DNA from: Subtercola sp. Z020
Lineage (GTDB): Bacteria > Actinomycetota > Actinomycetes > Actinomycetales > Microbacteriaceae
Assembly (NCBI RefSeq): GCF_002931235.1
Contig: NZ_PSTT01000097.1
Coordinates: forward strand, 1-35,294
Reading direction: 5' to 3'
DNA length: 35,294 nucleotides
The first letter of the stretch is position 1. Every line of letters starts with the position of its first letter. This document shows, piece after piece, positions 22,482-30,583 of this stretch. A program made the position numbers and the translations under genes. The notes below the pieces were generated by a model. The model saw only the letters and a list, made by a program, of their open reading frames with translations, did no database searches and had not been told where the DNA came from.

Positions 22482-23459
22482 TCAGGGGCGCAGCAGGATC
22501 TTGCCGGCGCGACCCGGAGTGAAGTTCGCCGCCGCGGCCTCGCGCGCCTCGTCGAACGAGTAGGTGGCCTCGACGGGGAGGGTGATCGTCGAGTCCTGGA
22601 TACGCTGCACCAGCTCCGAGAGCAGCGCACCGCGCTGGGCGGCCGGCATCTTCGCGCTCACCGTGCTGCCCCAGAAGCCTTTGACGGTGGCCTGCTTGAA
22701 GATCACGTCGCCGGAGCTTATCTCCATCACGGGCGACTGCATCGCACCGAAGACGACGAGCGTGCCGTTCTCGCTGAGCAGCGACAGCACCTCGCCGCTC
22801 GCCGGGCCTCCGACCGAGTCGACGCCGGCGAGGATGGGGGCGTCGCCCACGATCGCCTTCACGCGATCGCGCCAGTCGGCCGAATCGGTCGCGACGACGT
22901 TGCCGATGCCCTGGGCGCTCAGCTCGTCGACGCCCGCGGCACGGCGCACGAGTCCGATCACGTTGATACCGCGAGCGGCTCCGAGCTGGGCGACGAGACG
23001 GCCGACGGCACCGTTGGCGGCATTCTGCACGAGCCAGTCACCCTCGGCGAGGTCGAGGGACTCGAGCAGGCTGATGGCACTGAACGGCATGGAGACGAGC
23101 TGCGCGGCGACCTCGTCGGAGATGTCGTCTGAGACGGGCAGGAGGGCCTTGGCCTTGGCGACGAAGTACTCGGCCCAGACGCCGAAGGTGCCGCCGGTTG
23201 CGACGCGCTGGCCGATCTGGATGCCGGTGACGCCCTCGCCGAGCGCGTCGATCACGCCGACGGCCTCGGTGCCGGTGCGGGCCGGGAGCTCGGGCTTGAA
23301 GCCGTAGGTGCCGCGGATCGTCCACAGGTCGTGGTTGTGAATCGGTGACAGGAGAGTGCGCACGCGCACCTCCCCGGGCCCGGGCTCGGGCGTCGGAACC
23401 TCTTCGACAGTGAGGATCTCGGAGGGCTCTCCGAAGGTGGGGTGCATGACGGCGCGCAT
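22482..23459 (-). CDS. Zinc-lacking MDR oxidoreductase (quinone/enoyl reductase type)
   Basis: This 325-residue medium-chain reductase has the GroES-like N-terminal domain (EVPTPEPGPGEVRVRTLLSP, GTEAVGVIDALGEGV) and a Rossmann NADPH site with NAANGAVGRLVAQLGAARG, close to the AxxGxVG pattern of enoyl-thioester and quinone reductases. The zinc-ligand residues of alcohol dehydrogenases are not evident. It probably reduces an alpha,beta-unsaturated carbonyl or quinone with NADPH. It lies 106 nt downstream of the DUF1304 gene on the same strand and ends before a good terminator, so both are likely under the divergent TetR regulator. Confidence 0.88.
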   Translation of the reverse strand: MRAVMHPTFGEPSEILTVEEVPTPEPGPGEVRVRTLLSPIHNHDLWTIRGTYGFKPELPARTGTEAVGVIDALGEGVTGIQIGQRVATGGTFGVWAEYFVAKAKALLPVSDDISDEVAAQLVSMPFSAISLLESLDLAEGDWLVQNAANGAVGRLVAQLGAARGINVIGLVRRAAGVDELSAQGIGNVVATDSADWRDRVKAIVGDAPILAGVDSVGGPASGEVLSLLSENGTLVVFGAMQSPVMEISSGDVIFKQATVKGFWGSTVSAKMPAAQRGALLSELVQRIQDSTITLPVEATYSFDEAREAAAANFTPGRAGKILLRP

Positions 23460-23565
23460 GGCGGTCTCGACTTTCTCTGGTGTTCGTGCAGCGGATGGGA
23501 CGGTGAAGGAGATGGGCAGTGATCGAGGCCCGAGCGGCCCAGACAGCCCGGGCGGCCCGAGCGAC

Positions 23566-23955
23566 TCAGACGACGAGCGAGATCACGGTCGCGACGACCG
23601 CGATCAGCGGGAAGGCGCCCTGGGTGATCGCGGCCCGGCGCTTTCCGGGGGTCGAGACGAAGAGAACGAGGGCGGCGGCGAGCATCGAGCCTGTGCCGAC
23701 CAGCATCAGCGCCTCACCGATCCCCGACGACGATGTCAGGGCGAACACGATGCCGATCACGGTGGTCACTGCGAGGAACAGGTTGTAGAACCCCTGGTTC
23801 AGAGCGAGCGGCGCCGTCACCTCGACGTCGGCATCCGTCGCCGGGCCGAAGGTCGCTCGGGCTCGAGGGCCGCGCCAGGCGAGCGACTCCATGTAGAAGA
23901 TGTAGACGTGCAGGGCTGCGGCGAGGGCCGCGCCCACGATGGACACGATGAGCAT
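23566..23955 (-). CDS. DUF1304 membrane protein
   Basis: This 129-residue protein has four membrane helices and the DUF1304 pattern: HVYIFYMESLAW near the start, then GFYNLFLAVTTVIG and a polar loop VSTPGKRRAAITQGAFPLI near the end. The family role is unknown. ATG 23955 is chosen for the GGAGGT just upstream and the normal family length; the open frame to 24009 would run over the operator. It is the first gene after a TATAGT -10 box flanked by two TetR-type operators. Confidence 0.87.
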   Translation of the reverse strand: MLIVSIVGAALAAALHVYIFYMESLAWRGPRARATFGPATDADVEVTAPLALNQGFYNLFLAVTTVIGIVFALTSSSGIGEALMLVGTGSMLAAALVLFVSTPGKRRAAITQGAFPLIAVVATVISLVV

Positions 23956-23971
23956 GACGACCTCCGTATTG

Positions 23972-24027
23972 TGAACTGACCATTTCACTATAGACCCGAT
24001 CGGTGGCATACTGAAACAGTCAGTTCA
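23972..24027. promoter_or_regulatory. Twin TetR operators in the divergent promoter
   Basis: TGAACTGACCATTTCA (23972-23987, plus strand) and TGAACTGACTGTTTCA (24012-24027, minus strand) match at 14 of 16 positions. Each lies inside an 18-bp inverted repeat with 5-bp arms (GTGAA/TTCAC and CTGAA/TTCAG). Their centres are 40 bp apart. A minus-strand -10 TATAGT lies between them. Confidence 0.7.
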
Positions 24028-24049
24028 GAAAACCCGGCAGGAGTCGAGC

Positions 24050-24628
24050 ATGGGACGCATCCGTACCTTCACCGAGGTGGAAGTCGCCCGCACGGCCCGG
24101 CAGGTCTTCTGGGACCGCGGTTACGAAGACACCGCCCTGCCCGACCTCGAGCGGGCCACCGGCCTGAACCGGTCGAGCATCTACCATTCGTTCGGCAGCA
24201 AGCGCGGCCTGTTCGACGCAGCCGTCGAGAACTACCTCGACGAGGTCATCCGCCCGCGCCTCGCTCCCCTGCGCGGCGACACCGTCGAATCCGCCGCGCT
24301 CGAGACGTACCTCCTCGGGCTCCATGCCGCCATGACCGAAGGGCACACCGCCCTGGCCGCCAACGGATGCCTCCTGCTCAATGCGACCGGCTCCCCCCTC
24401 GGCCGCGACGCATCCCTGCAGACGGTGGTCGCTGCCTACTGCGACGACCTCCGCACCGCCATCACGGCCGGGGTCGCTGCCCGTCGCGCCGACCTCGACG
24501 AGGCAGAGCAGAAGAGTCTGGCGGTCACATGCACCGGTCTCGTCTTCGCCGCCATGGCCATCGTGCGGGTGAATGCCGCTGCCGCCGGCGACCTCATCGA
24601 GGCGGCGCTGGCGCAGGTGCGCCGCTAG
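24050..24628 (+). CDS. TetR-family transcriptional regulator
   Basis: This 192-residue protein has an N-terminal TetR HTH (about 10-50: TARQVFWDRGYEDTALPDLE, GLNRSSIYHSFGSKRGLFDAA) and an all-helical ligand domain with a Cys in ANGCLLLNATGSPLG, the pattern of TetR_C_16-like or AcuR-like members. GGCAGGAG precedes ATG 24050. It is divergent from DUF1304-MDR across 94 nt that holds two matching operators, so it very likely controls both that operon and itself. The inducer may be an electrophile or quinone processed by the MDR enzyme, which is inference. Confidence 0.92.
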   Translation: MGRIRTFTEVEVARTARQVFWDRGYEDTALPDLERATGLNRSSIYHSFGSKRGLFDAAVENYLDEVIRPRLAPLRGDTVESAALETYLLGLHAAMTEGHTALAANGCLLLNATGSPLGRDASLQTVVAAYCDDLRTAITAGVAARRADLDEAEQKSLAVTCTGLVFAAMAIVRVNAAAAGDLIEAALAQVRR

Positions 24629-24694
24629 TCCCACGCCCACACATCACCAACACAGCCAACACAGCCAACGCATCGCGCACGAACCGGAGGGCGC

Positions 24695-25561
24695 CTACTG
24701 GGGCTGCATCGCTCCGGCGAGGAACGAGGCGAACGCATCTGCCCCGAAGTGGTCTGCGGCGGTGACGGTCACGACGGTGTCGCCGACGAAGATCAGGAGT
24801 TGTCCGTTGGCGCCGTGCAGCCTCCAGGCGGGGCCCGGCCCCGCCCATCCCGCGAGCGCATAACGGTCGTACCCGGGGTTCTCACCGGCGACGACCCAGT
24901 CGGAGTGCATCGCATCGATCAGCCCGGCAGACACCAGCCGGCGCCCCTGCCACACCCCGCGGTCGCGGATGAGACGCCCCAGACGGGCGAGCTCCCCCGT
25001 TGTCAGCGCCAGGCCGTCGCCGGCGACGACGAACCCGTTCGGGCAGCGATCCCAGACGACACCGACGATGCCGAGGGGCTGAAAGAGACGCTGCTCGAGA
25101 TACTCGGCCACATCGCCGACAACAGCGTGGAGTGCCCGCATCGCCGTGTACGTACTCGCGGTGGAGTACTGGAAGACCCGCCCCCGCGACGCGCGGCCGA
25201 GGAATTCGCGGGCCAGGTCGGGCCAGTCGGTCATCATCGTCTGCGACCAGGGGAAGTCGATTCCGCTCGTCATCGTCAAGAGGTGCCGCACCGTGACCTC
25301 GGCGACACCCGCTCCCAGCGCCGCCTCCCCCAGGTAGGCCGACACCGGCTCGTCGAGGTCGAAGACTCCCTCGTCAGCGGCGATGCCGGCCGCCAGCACG
25401 CACACCCCCTTCGCCACAGAGTGGATGTTCTCCCGCACCTCGGGCGTCCACCGGTGTTCGGCGGCATCCGCTCCGGCCAGGATGTGGATGCCGTGGGCGT
25501 CGAAGTCGTGCTCCCCCACCCACCGCACGGCCTGGTCGCGCAGGGTCTCGGCTCGGGTCAC
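24695..25561 (-). CDS. Beta-lactamase-family serine hydrolase
   Basis: This 288-residue protein has the class C/penicillin-binding-protein fold: SxxK as Ser48-Val-Ala-Lys51 in NIHSVAKG, Tyr132 in FQYSTAST as the YxN-like second motif, and HGANG (249-253) as the KTG-like third motif. No signal peptide is apparent, so it may act in the cytoplasm as an esterase or amidase rather than a beta-lactamase. GTG 25561 is the start best matching the family; the frame is open much further (to 27130), but that stretch lies over other genes. It is 65 nt downstream of the VanZ-RDD gene and probably in one operon with it. Confidence 0.87.
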   Translation of the reverse strand: MTRAETLRDQAVRWVGEHDFDAHGIHILAGADAAEHRWTPEVRENIHSVAKGVCVLAAGIAADEGVFDLDEPVSAYLGEAALGAGVAEVTVRHLLTMTSGIDFPWSQTMMTDWPDLAREFLGRASRGRVFQYSTASTYTAMRALHAVVGDVAEYLEQRLFQPLGIVGVVWDRCPNGFVVAGDGLALTTGELARLGRLIRDRGVWQGRRLVSAGLIDAMHSDWVVAGENPGYDRYALAGWAGPGPAWRLHGANGQLLIFVGDTVVTVTAADHFGADAFASFLAGAMQPQ

Positions 25562-25626
25562 CCACCCATTCTGCCCTCGAAGCGAGACCTCCCGCCCGCG
25601 CTGCAGGACCCACGCCGCCCGACGCG

Positions 25627-26739
25627 TCAGGCGGCATCCCGCCCCTCGACCGGCCGACTCGCCTCGATCGCTGCGTCGCGCACACGGTCGTCGTGAAGTC
25701 GCCAGCCCGCCAGCACATAGCTGAGACCACGGTGATGCAGAGTCGTGAAGGCCAGAACGACCGAGACGAGCACGACGAGCGAGAGAAGCGTCGAGGCGAC
25801 GGCGTTCTCGCTGATACCGACGACGGTGTATCCGCCGATCCCCGACGCCCACCTGATGAGACGGCCCGGCAACCTGGTCGGCGGCACAGGCGCCAGGCGC
25901 ACCACGGTCTCTCCGATCGTTCGCCCCGTCCGCAGAATCCAGACCAGCTCCACCGCGGCCATGAGCAGAGGGCCGGCCACCGCCCGGAAGAACGAATCGA
26001 CGGGCGTGACATCGGTCGCCCTGTCGAGGGTGACGACGGCGTAGACGAAGGAGACCGCGGCCGCACCGAGGCTGACGATCATCCAGTCGCAGAGCATTCC
26101 GAGCAGCCGGCGCAGCGCCGTGACGGGCCTCGGAGTGCCCGGCGCCGCGAGGGTCTGGCCCGGGATGACGCCGAGGAGCGGCGCAAGGAAGGCGCCGAGC
26201 AGAGACCCTGTGCTGTTGGCGATCAGATCGTCGACGTCGAAGAGCCGGTAGGCGCACGGGTAGAGGAACCAGTCGCCGGTGATCTGCGTCGTCTCGATGA
26301 GCAACGAGACCCCGAAACCGATCAGAGCCGTGACCAGAACGGTGCGTTTCGTGAAATACCGGACGATCATGCCCAGAGGAACGAATAATGCGACGTTGAA
26401 GACCACCTGCAGCAGGGCGGGATTCCGCAGGAACGCGTTGACTCCGCCGCCCTGGCCTGCTGCCTCCGTGAGGATGTCGTTGACGAACTGCCCGGGCACC
26501 AACTGCACGCCCGCCTGGTACACAGAGCAGAAATCCCCGTTGTTCTCCGGCAGGGGCAGCAGGGTGTACGTCACCACAGCGACGAGGTAGATCAGCACCA
26601 GGAAGTGCAGGAACACCACCCCGACGGTCAATCCGCCACGGCGCCGGTACTGGATCGCCACGAAAGGCACGACCAGCATGAGCGCGAGCAGAACGCCGAA
26701 CACCGCGGCCGCAAAGGCCGGGAAAAGAGTTGTCGACAC
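25627..26739 (-). CDS. VanZ-RDD fusion membrane protein
   Basis: This 370-residue protein joins an N-terminal VanZ-like half (about 10-190: FLVLIYLVAVVTYTLLPLP, FNVALFVPLGMIVRYF, LIETTQITGDWFLYPCAYRLFDVDDLIANSTG) to a C-terminal RDD-type half (about 205-350: LCDWMIVSLGAAAVSF, RTGRTIGETVVRLAPV). About nine membrane helices are expected. GTG 26739 is chosen because GGAGGAC sits just upstream; a TTG start four codons earlier would place that site inside the gene. VanZ-RDD fusions occur in actinobacteria; the function is unknown. The serine hydrolase follows, suggesting a shared envelope-related role. Confidence 0.84.
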   Translation of the reverse strand: MSTTLFPAFAAAVFGVLLALMLVVPFVAIQYRRRGGLTVGVVFLHFLVLIYLVAVVTYTLLPLPENNGDFCSVYQAGVQLVPGQFVNDILTEAAGQGGGVNAFLRNPALLQVVFNVALFVPLGMIVRYFTKRTVLVTALIGFGVSLLIETTQITGDWFLYPCAYRLFDVDDLIANSTGSLLGAFLAPLLGVIPGQTLAAPGTPRPVTALRRLLGMLCDWMIVSLGAAAVSFVYAVVTLDRATDVTPVDSFFRAVAGPLLMAAVELVWILRTGRTIGETVVRLAPVPPTRLPGRLIRWASGIGGYTVVGISENAVASTLLSLVVLVSVVLAFTTLHHRGLSYVLAGWRLHDDRVRDAAIEASRPVEGRDAA

Positions 26740-26919
26740 GCTGTCCTCCAAGCGTCCGTACGGTCACGTCGACCGTGCAGGCTGGCTGGGTCTTCGCGCT
26801 CCTCCTATCTTCCCTCGGATGCAGTCGACGCCGGTGGCCGCCCCACCGCGCCGCGGGCCACCGCCGACGGAGTTCTACGCTCTGTAGACTGAGGGGGGTT
26901 ACAGGGCGAGGGATGCGGC

Positions 26920-27528
26920 ATGGGCGAGAGAGCGGCACGTGCGCTCCGCGGTGTGCTCGCGGCCGGCTTCGCCGTCTTCGTCGCGGCGTTCTCCCATGTG
27001 GCGGTCGGCGGCACGGCGCCCGGGGTGGTGGGGCTGGCCCTCGGTTTCGCGTTCGCGGTTCTCGTCTGCGTCGGCCTGGCCGGGCGTTCGTTGTCGGTGC
27101 CCCGGCTGAGTGTGGCCGTCGGAGTGTCACAGCTCGTCTTCCACTGCATCTTCAGCCTGGGCGCGCCGAGCGACGTCACGGCGCTGTCGGCGGGGCATCA
27201 CGGTAGCGTGGTCACCTTCGCGACCGCATCCGGAACGGGCGCCGCGGTGACGCAGGGCTGCGACTGGATGTGGGCAGCCCACGCCATCGCCGCCGTTCTC
27301 ACCGTGCTTGCGCTGGCCAAGGGCGAACGCGGAATCCGCGCCCTTCTCGCGGCGGCCCACCTGCGTCTGCGCCGGCTGGTTGCGGCGCCGTTCGATGAGC
27401 CGTCGACTCCGGATGCCGCTATGCAGAACCGTGCCTGGCTCGAGCCGGCCGGGGTACACGATCTGGTGCTGTACCTGGGGTCGATGCGGCATCGAGGGCC
27501 GCCGGGCCGCCGCATCACCACCGTCTGA
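26920..27528 (+). CDS. Membrane protein preceding copD-ctaG
   Basis: This 202-residue protein has four to five membrane helices with His in and near them (FSHVAVGG, LVFHCIFSLG, SAGHHGSVV, DWMWAAHAIA) and a soluble C-terminal tail. The His-rich arrangement and its position 89 nt before the CopD-CtaG gene suggest a metal-related, probably copper, role, but no named family is recognised. ATG 26920 is preceded by GCGAGGG; TAGACT at 26885-26890 is a candidate -10 box. A short hairpin follows its stop. Confidence 0.72.
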   Translation: MGERAARALRGVLAAGFAVFVAAFSHVAVGGTAPGVVGLALGFAFAVLVCVGLAGRSLSVPRLSVAVGVSQLVFHCIFSLGAPSDVTALSAGHHGSVVTFATASGTGAAVTQGCDWMWAAHAIAAVLTVLALAKGERGIRALLAAAHLRLRRLVAAPFDEPSTPDAAMQNRAWLEPAGVHDLVLYLGSMRHRGPPGRRITTV

Positions 27529-27531
27529 GAC

Positions 27532-27551
27532 CGGCCCCACCCCGCGGGCCG
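27532..27551 (+). terminator. Weak hairpin after the 26920 gene
   Basis: CGGCCC (27532-27537) and GGGCCG (27546-27551) pair perfectly around 8 nt. No T tract follows directly, so read-through into copD-ctaG is likely. Confidence 0.35.
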
Positions 27552-27617
27552 CACACGTATTCTCGCGCGCTCGCGCCTTTTCATTTCTTTCGACCCCTGC
27601 TGGGAAGAAGTAGCACT

Positions 27618-29687
27618 GTGACCTCGAACACGACAGACACCACCCCTGAGACCGCGGAGACCCCTGAGACCAGGGAACCGAAGCTGATCACCTTCGCCCT
27701 CCCGAAGATCGGCTGGGTTGAGACCGTTCTTCTCCTGAGCATCCCCGGCGCCGTCGCCGTGGCCCTCGGCGGCATGATCTTCAGCGGCGCCTTCTCGAAC
27801 TACACGCTCATCGACCCGGGCCTCCTCGTCACCCGGGGCCTCCCGGTCGCCCGGGTCATCCACGACGCCGCGGCCGCCGTGACCGTCGGCCTCCTCCTCC
27901 TCGCCACGTTCGTGCTTCCCGGTCAGAACACCGTGCCGGGCGTTGCGTCGTACACGCAGTGGACCGCCGCGCGGTGGGCCGCTCGCGCCGCGGCCGTCTG
28001 GGCTGCAGCGGGCATCGCGGTGCTCCTCTTCACCGCGGCGACGACGATCGGGGTTCCCCTCACCGATGAACGCTTCGGCAAGCAGTTCCTGTTCTTCGCC
28101 ACCAGCATCGAGCTCGGCCAGTCCCTTCTCGTCTCCGTTGCGGGCGTACTCCTCGCGTTCGTGACGCTGCTGCTCAGCAAGCGGGTGTCGGTGATCGCGT
28201 TTGCGACCGCGGTGGGCGTTCTGGCGCTGCTGCCCCTGGCCCTCTCCGGGCACGCCGCCGGGTCTGATGAGCATGCGAATGCCGTCGACTCCCTGGCCAT
28301 CCACCTCGTCGGCGTGACGGCCTGGGTCGGTGGCCTCATCGGCCTCATCCTGCTCCGCAAACGCCTCGGCACCTCCCTGCCCGCAGCGGTCGGCCGATAC
28401 TCGACGATGGCCGTCTGGGCTTTCGCGGCCGTCGCCTTCTCGGGCATCATCAACGCCTCGCTCCGCATCTCCTCCCCCGCCGACCTGCTGCAGCCCTACG
28501 GACTGCTGATCGTGATCAAGGCGGCCATCCTGATCCTGCTCGGCCTCGCCGGGGTGTGGCAGCGGCAGCTGGTGATTCCGAAGCTCATCCGCGATCCCGG
28601 CAACCACAGGCACTTCGTGCGCCTCGCCGTCACCGAGGTGCTCTTCATGGCTGTCGCGATCGGCGTGTCGGTGGCTCTGTCGAAGAGCGCGCCCCCGGTC
28701 TCCCAGGGGTCGGTCGCCGGAGTCGACATCCAGCTCTCCCTGCTCGGGTTCCCGTTCCCACCCCCGGCGACCCTGCTGACGATGCTGACCCAGGTGCACG
28801 TCGACTGGGCGTTCGCGGGCGCCGCGGCTGTTCTCGCCGGCGTCTACATCGCCGGCGTGCTGCGGCTGCGGCGGCGCGGCGACAGCTGGCCGGTCGGCCG
28901 GACCGTCTCGTGGGTGCTCGGCTGCGTGCTGCTCGTCTACGTCACCAGCGGCGGGCCGGGGGTCTACGGGCAGGTCAGCTTCAGCACCCACATGATCCAG
29001 CACATGGGCCTGATGATGTTCGTGCCACCCCTCCTCGTACTCGGCGCCCCCATCCTGCTCGCCCTCCGCACCCTCCCCAAGAGGCACGACCACTCCCGCG
29101 GCCTCCGGGAATGGATCCTCATCGTCGTGCACTCCCGCTACATGAAGGTCATCTCCCACCCCATCGTCGCCGCGATCCTCTTCGCCGGCAGCCTGGTCGT
29201 GTTCTACTACTCCGACTGGTTCGAGTTCTCCCTCGACACCCACCAGGGGCACGTGCTCATGTGCCTGCACTTCCTGGCGACCGGTTACCTGTTCTTCTGG
29301 GTGATCATCGGTGTCGACCCCGGGCCGGCACGGCCCTCCTACCCCCTCCGCCTCATCCTGCTGCTCGCCACCCTCGCGTTCCACGCGTTCTTCGGCCTCG
29401 CGATCATGTCTTCTGACACCATCTTCGCGATCGACTGGTGGCACTCCCTCGGCTACACCGACGACACCGCACTCCTGAACGACCAACACGTCGGGGGCGG
29501 CATTGCCTGGGGCGCCGGCGAACTCCCCGTGCTCTTCGTCACCCTTGCCGTCGTGCGCCAGTGGGTCACTTCAGAGGAACGGGAAGCCAAGCGCTACGAC
29601 CGCAACGCCGAGCGCACCGGCGACGCGGAGCTCGCCGAATACAACAACCGCCTCGCCGACATCGCGCGGCGGGACGGCTCGCGGTGA
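27618..29687 (+). CDS. CopD / cytochrome-oxidase-assembly (CtaG-type) fusion protein
   Basis: This 689-residue membrane protein has about sixteen helices. The first half contains the CopD domain (about 215-330: DEHANAVDSLAIHLVGVTAW, GRYSTMAVWAFAAVAFSGII), implicated in copper uptake. The second half is caa3_CtaG (about 390-640) with its His pairs FSTHMIQHMGLMMFVPPLLV (about 454) and HQGHVLMCLHFLATGY (about 543). The fusion is known in actinobacteria, where it handles copper for oxidase assembly or tolerance. GTG 27618 follows GGGAAG. Its stop lies in the first unit of a 25-bp repeat array shared with the converging SMR gene. Confidence 0.93.
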   Translation: MTSNTTDTTPETAETPETREPKLITFALPKIGWVETVLLLSIPGAVAVALGGMIFSGAFSNYTLIDPGLLVTRGLPVARVIHDAAAAVTVGLLLLATFVLPGQNTVPGVASYTQWTAARWAARAAAVWAAAGIAVLLFTAATTIGVPLTDERFGKQFLFFATSIELGQSLLVSVAGVLLAFVTLLLSKRVSVIAFATAVGVLALLPLALSGHAAGSDEHANAVDSLAIHLVGVTAWVGGLIGLILLRKRLGTSLPAAVGRYSTMAVWAFAAVAFSGIINASLRISSPADLLQPYGLLIVIKAAILILLGLAGVWQRQLVIPKLIRDPGNHRHFVRLAVTEVLFMAVAIGVSVALSKSAPPVSQGSVAGVDIQLSLLGFPFPPPATLLTMLTQVHVDWAFAGAAAVLAGVYIAGVLRLRRRGDSWPVGRTVSWVLGCVLLVYVTSGGPGVYGQVSFSTHMIQHMGLMMFVPPLLVLGAPILLALRTLPKRHDHSRGLREWILIVVHSRYMKVISHPIVAAILFAGSLVVFYYSDWFEFSLDTHQGHVLMCLHFLATGYLFFWVIIGVDPGPARPSYPLRLILLLATLAFHAFFGLAIMSSDTIFAIDWWHSLGYTDDTALLNDQHVGGGIAWGAGELPVLFVTLAVVRQWVTSEEREAKRYDRNAERTGDAELAEYNNRLADIARRDGSR

Positions 29688-29792
29688 CAGTCGCCCGGAC
29701 GGCACGCGCTGACGGCCGGGGCGGCTCGCGCTAACTGTCGCCGGGGCGGCGCGCGCCGACGGTCGGCGGGGCGGCGCGCGGCCGGGTGTGGC
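29671..29792. repeat. Five imperfect ~25-bp GC-rich tandem repeats
   Basis: Units begin GGGACGGCTCGCGG (29671), CGGACGGCACGCGC (29696, 22 bp), GGGGCGGCTCGCGC (29718), GGGGCGGCGCGCGC (29743) and GGGGCGGCGCGCGG (29768). Both converging stop codons fall inside, at the same position of units 1 and 3. Units 3-5 encode the C-terminal tail of the second SMR protein. Confidence 0.75.
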
Positions 29793-30105
29793 CGCCGAAC
29801 ACCTTCAGGCCGATGACCGCCCCGACGATGCCGAGCAGAAAGACGACCTTCAGCACCGAGACGGTCTCCACGCCCGTGAGCATGGCGAAGCCGACCGTCA
29901 GTGCGGCGCCCACCCCCGTCCACACCGCGTAGGCCGTTCCGAGAGGGATGTGTCGCACCGCCCATCCGAGCCCGAGCATGCTGCCCACCAGGCCGACGCC
30001 GAAGACAGCCGTCGGCGCCGGCTCCGTCAGGCCAGCCGACTGGCCGAGGGCAGTGGCCCACACCGCTTCGAGAACAGCGGAGAGCAGGAGCACGATCCAC
30101 GGCAT
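29731..30105 (-). CDS. Small multidrug-resistance (SMR/Gdx-like) subunit B
   Basis: This 124-residue four-helix transporter carries the essential Glu13 of SMR proteins in AVLEAVWATALGQSAGL, and the helix-2/3 pattern GTAYAVWTGVGAALT. The ExxWA...S.GL arrangement is that of the guanidinium exporters (Gdx/SugE) rather than EmrE. A basic tail of about 20 residues (PRAAPPTVGARRPGDS) is encoded by a tandem repeat and is unusual for the family. ATG 30105 overlaps the stop of subunit A (ATGA). The pair lies under a guanidine-III riboswitch, so export of guanidinium or a guanidinyl compound as a heterodimer is likely. Confidence 0.9.
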   Translation of the reverse strand: MPWIVLLLSAVLEAVWATALGQSAGLTEPAPTAVFGVGLVGSMLGLGWAVRHIPLGTAYAVWTGVGAALTVGFAMLTGVETVSVLKVVFLLGIVGAVIGLKVFGGHTRPRAAPPTVGARRPGDS

Positions 30106-30419
30106 CAGCTCACCACCTTCAACCCCACGACACAGCCGACGAGAACGACCAGCAGCACGATCCGCGCCACCGAGAGGCGCTCTTTCCCGGTCACGACGCC
30201 CCACACCACCGTCAAGGTGGCCCCGACGCCCACCCAGACCGCATACGCCGTACCCGTCGGAAGCTCCGTCATCGCATAGGCGAGACCCGCCATGCTCGCG
30301 GTCAACGCGACGAAGAACAGCACGACAGGTCGCCACCGACGGAACCCCTGTGACGCTGACAGGGCTGCCGCCCACACCGCCTCGAGCACGCCCGCTCCGA
30401 CCAGAATCGCCCACATCAT
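30105..30419 (-). CDS. Small multidrug-resistance (SMR/Gdx-like) subunit A
   Basis: This 104-residue four-helix protein has Glu13 in GVLEAVWAAALSASQGF and GTAYAVWVGVGATLT in the third helix, the Gdx/SugE hallmarks. It starts at ATG 30419 (or 30416) with GAGGAGG (30425-30431) close behind the riboswitch. Subunit B follows with a 4-nt overlap; paired SMR genes generally work as antiparallel heterodimers. Regulation by guanidine is inferred from the riboswitch immediately upstream. Confidence 0.93.
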   Translation of the reverse strand: MMWAILVGAGVLEAVWAAALSASQGFRRWRPVVLFFVALTASMAGLAYAMTELPTGTAYAVWVGVGATLTVVWGVVTGKERLSVARIVLLVVLVGCVVGLKVVS

Positions 30420-30434
30420 GACTGCCTCCTCGGC

Positions 30435-30476
30435 GAGTCAGTCTTGTCGTGGTGCGGGTACTGCTCCCTCGTCCGC
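30435..30476 (-). ncRNA. Guanidine-III riboswitch (ykkC-III)
   Basis: Read on the minus strand, the conserved blocks of the class appear in order: GGACGAGG, GTACCCG, GACAAGAC. P1 forms GCGG/CCGC and P2 forms GAGCAGT/ACTGACTC (one bulged A), interleaved as an H-type pseudoknot. The P2 pairs differ from the Thermobifida fusca aptamer as I recall it yet stay complementary, which is good covariation. The Shine-Dalgarno GAGGAGG (30425-30431) begins 3 nt after P2, so control is probably translational. Confidence 0.88.
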
Positions 30477-30583
30477 AGGTCACCTGGCGTCAGGCCCACC
30501 TCAACGATACCCCGCCCCCGCCCGCCCGGGCGGCCGAGCGTTGCGGCTTGCGCATCCGCAGAGCCTGCGAAAGACTTAACTGC

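Noticed and set aside
24641-24675. Short CAACACAGC tandem in the gap between convergent genes
   Set aside because: Only two full copies; too short to distinguish from chance.
25562-27130. Minus-strand frame extending the serine hydrolase to 811 residues
   Set aside because: The extension is Arg/Pro-rich, lies over the VanZ-RDD gene in another frame, and has no family resemblance.
30435-30490. Mini-ykkC (guanidine-II) riboswitch
   Set aside because: One small stem has an ACGC loop, but the paired ACGR hairpins are missing, while the guanidine-III blocks fit fully.
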